Source: Pseudoramibacter alactolyticus ATCC 23263 (GTDB taxonomy: Bacteria > Bacillota > Clostridia > Eubacteriales > Eubacteriaceae). From it: a stretch of 64,000 nt of DNA. The position numbers were made by a program, and so were the translations under genes. Positions 63,225 through 64,000 of the stretch are shown piece by piece; the stretch's first letter is position 1; each line of letters opens with the position of its first letter. A model generated the notes under the pieces. It saw nothing but the letters and a program-made list of their open reading frames with translations. It had not been told where the DNA came from and did no database searches. Location of the stretch: positions 647,308 to 711,307 of the forward strand of contig NZ_GL622359.1 in the NCBI RefSeq assembly GCF_000185505.1, in the 5' to 3' direction.

Positions 63225-64000
63225 TCAAGCTTCCGGTTCATAACCGGAAACAGCCCCAAAAGCCTCGTCCGCCGGATCCGGCACGCCGAGAACCCGGTTC
63301 ACAAAAGCCCGTCCGTCCACCGGTACAATTGTCACCGGTTTTCCCCACTTGGCGCTCAGATCCTCTGTGGTGACATCGTCCAAAAATAAATGGGTACCGA
63401 ATTTGACCATATTTTCCGGCAAAAAATACTGATCACAGGTATTTCCGTCAATTTGAGATAAAATATCCCGGCCGGTAATCAGTCCAGCCACCGTGATGGC
63501 TTTGCCAAAAAAACGATTTTGAATGGCCGTCACTTCAAATGTAATACTGGGAAACGCCGCATGAATGGCTTCACACGCTTTTTGCAGCATGGGTTTCGCC
63601 AGCACGCCGGTGATGATGCCGATTTTTTTCGCCGTTGCATCCTGCACTAATTGGGCCGACGCTGTCAAACCGCTTCGCACTTCCTGCTCGAAGGCAGCAA
63701 GCATCCCGACTCCGTTTTCCAGTTGGGTAAAATCTTCGTAGTATTTCGCTTCGGGAATTGGCATTTCGGCCAACAAAAAAAATTCATCTGCCGGATAAGC
63801 AAAATGGACACCGTGGTCCGCCATCATCTCCCGCTGGCAGGCTTCGATGATGGCAATGGTTTCCCGCGCTTTTTCCCGGTTAACCGACTTTAGCGGTGTC
63901 AGTCCCTTTCGGAATTTAGTCATCCCCAGCGGTACCACGGATACCGAACGCATCTGCGGGTAAAGCCCGGCCAAATCCCCCAGCGTGCGCGTGAGCTCCT
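63225..64000 (-). CDS. DUF512 protein (radical SAM-like), C-terminal part
   Basis: C-terminal portion of a DUF512 family protein; the gene runs off the right window edge with no start inside. In-frame translation from the edge reads ELTRTLGDLAGLYPQM and continues through SVSVVPLGMTKFRKGLTPLK, FFLLAEMPIPEAKYYEDFTQ, NGVGMLAAFEQEV, AGLITGRDILSQI and DDVTTEDL. Full-length members carry an N-terminal PDZ-like and radical SAM part, not seen here. Function not established; usually next to der in Firmicutes. Confidence 0.85.
   Translation of the reverse strand, partial: ELTRTLGDLAGLYPQMRSVSVVPLGMTKFRKGLTPLKSVNREKARETIAIIEACQREMMADHGVHFAYPADEFFLLAEMPIPEAKYYEDFTQLENGVGMLAAFEQEVRSGLTASAQLVQDATAKKIGIITGVLAKPMLQKACEAIHAAFPSITFEVTAIQNRFFGKAITVAGLITGRDILSQIDGNTCDQYFLPENMVKFGTHLFLDDVTTEDLSAKWGKPVTIVPVDGRAFVNRVLGVPDPADEAFGAVSGYEPEA

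Noticed and set aside
1-64000. CRISPR array, rRNA operon, prophage or complete insertion sequence
   Set aside because: No regularly spaced repeats, no rRNA sequence, no phage structural or integrase genes and no transposase frame were seen anywhere in the window.

Overview
The window reads as the chromosome of an anaerobic Firmicute of the class Clostridia. Supporting this are a leucine T-box upstream of leuA, the YhaO/YhaN repair pair, codon-optimal AGGAGG ribosome sites, TTGACA/TATAAT promoters, the hslV-hslU and rpsB-tsf order, and a EutS/EutP microcompartment pair. A member of the Eubacteriaceae is plausible, but the genus cannot be fixed from sequence alone.

Layout. 1-2.3 kb: housekeeping tRNA/rRNA/protein modification genes (mtaB fragment, rsmE, prmA), minus strand. 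2.4-4.6 kb: a short plus-strand operon eutS-eutP-kinase, probably a satellite of a bacterial microcompartment locus elsewhere. 4.7-8.2 kb: yhaO-yhaN-like DNA repair pair. 8.4-10.5 kb: T-box regulated leuA. 10.5-13.1 kb: acyl-ACP thioesterase, a solo glutamate-cysteine ligase and an orphan HicB-like gene.

13-53 kb: a very large cell-surface glycan region, nearly all on the minus strand. It holds nucleotide-sugar genes (glf, galE, glmM, a TarI/IspD-type cytidylyltransferase, an SDR epimerase), two initiating polyprenyl-phosphate sugar transferases, three Wzy-like polymerases (one frameshifted), one Wzx flippase, CpsC/CpsD, LicD, an EpsG-like protein, many GT2/GT4/DUF4422 glycosyltransferases, an acyltransferase, and a GtrA/GtrB-like/multi-TM set that could glycosylate a surface polymer. 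A four-lectin-domain GH25 lysozyme is embedded in it. The middle (about 25.8-42.6 kb) is visibly richer in A+T than the flanks, which suggests acquired material.

Inside this region, between wzx and a GT2 gene, lies a two-gene cassette (32.7-34.2 kb): a TIR-like ThsB and a two-transmembrane plus macro-domain ThsA. I read this as a type II Thoeris anti-phage system. Its ThsA gene is broken by one base in a run of six A, so it is either inactive, phase-variable or mis-sequenced.

53-64 kb: core genes again: tsf, rpsB, hslU, hslV, topA, malic enzyme, a stand-alone S24-like domain protein, tRNA-Leu(CAG), a NusG-II protein, a Gx transporter, der, and a DUF512 protein cut by the window edge.

Other finds: a 53-bp inverted-repeat mini-element that landed with a GAT duplication in the loop of a terminator (24.5 kb), a free-standing membrane domain resembling the N-terminus of sugar transferases (19.3 kb), and a 51-codon membrane protein gene (14.3 kb).
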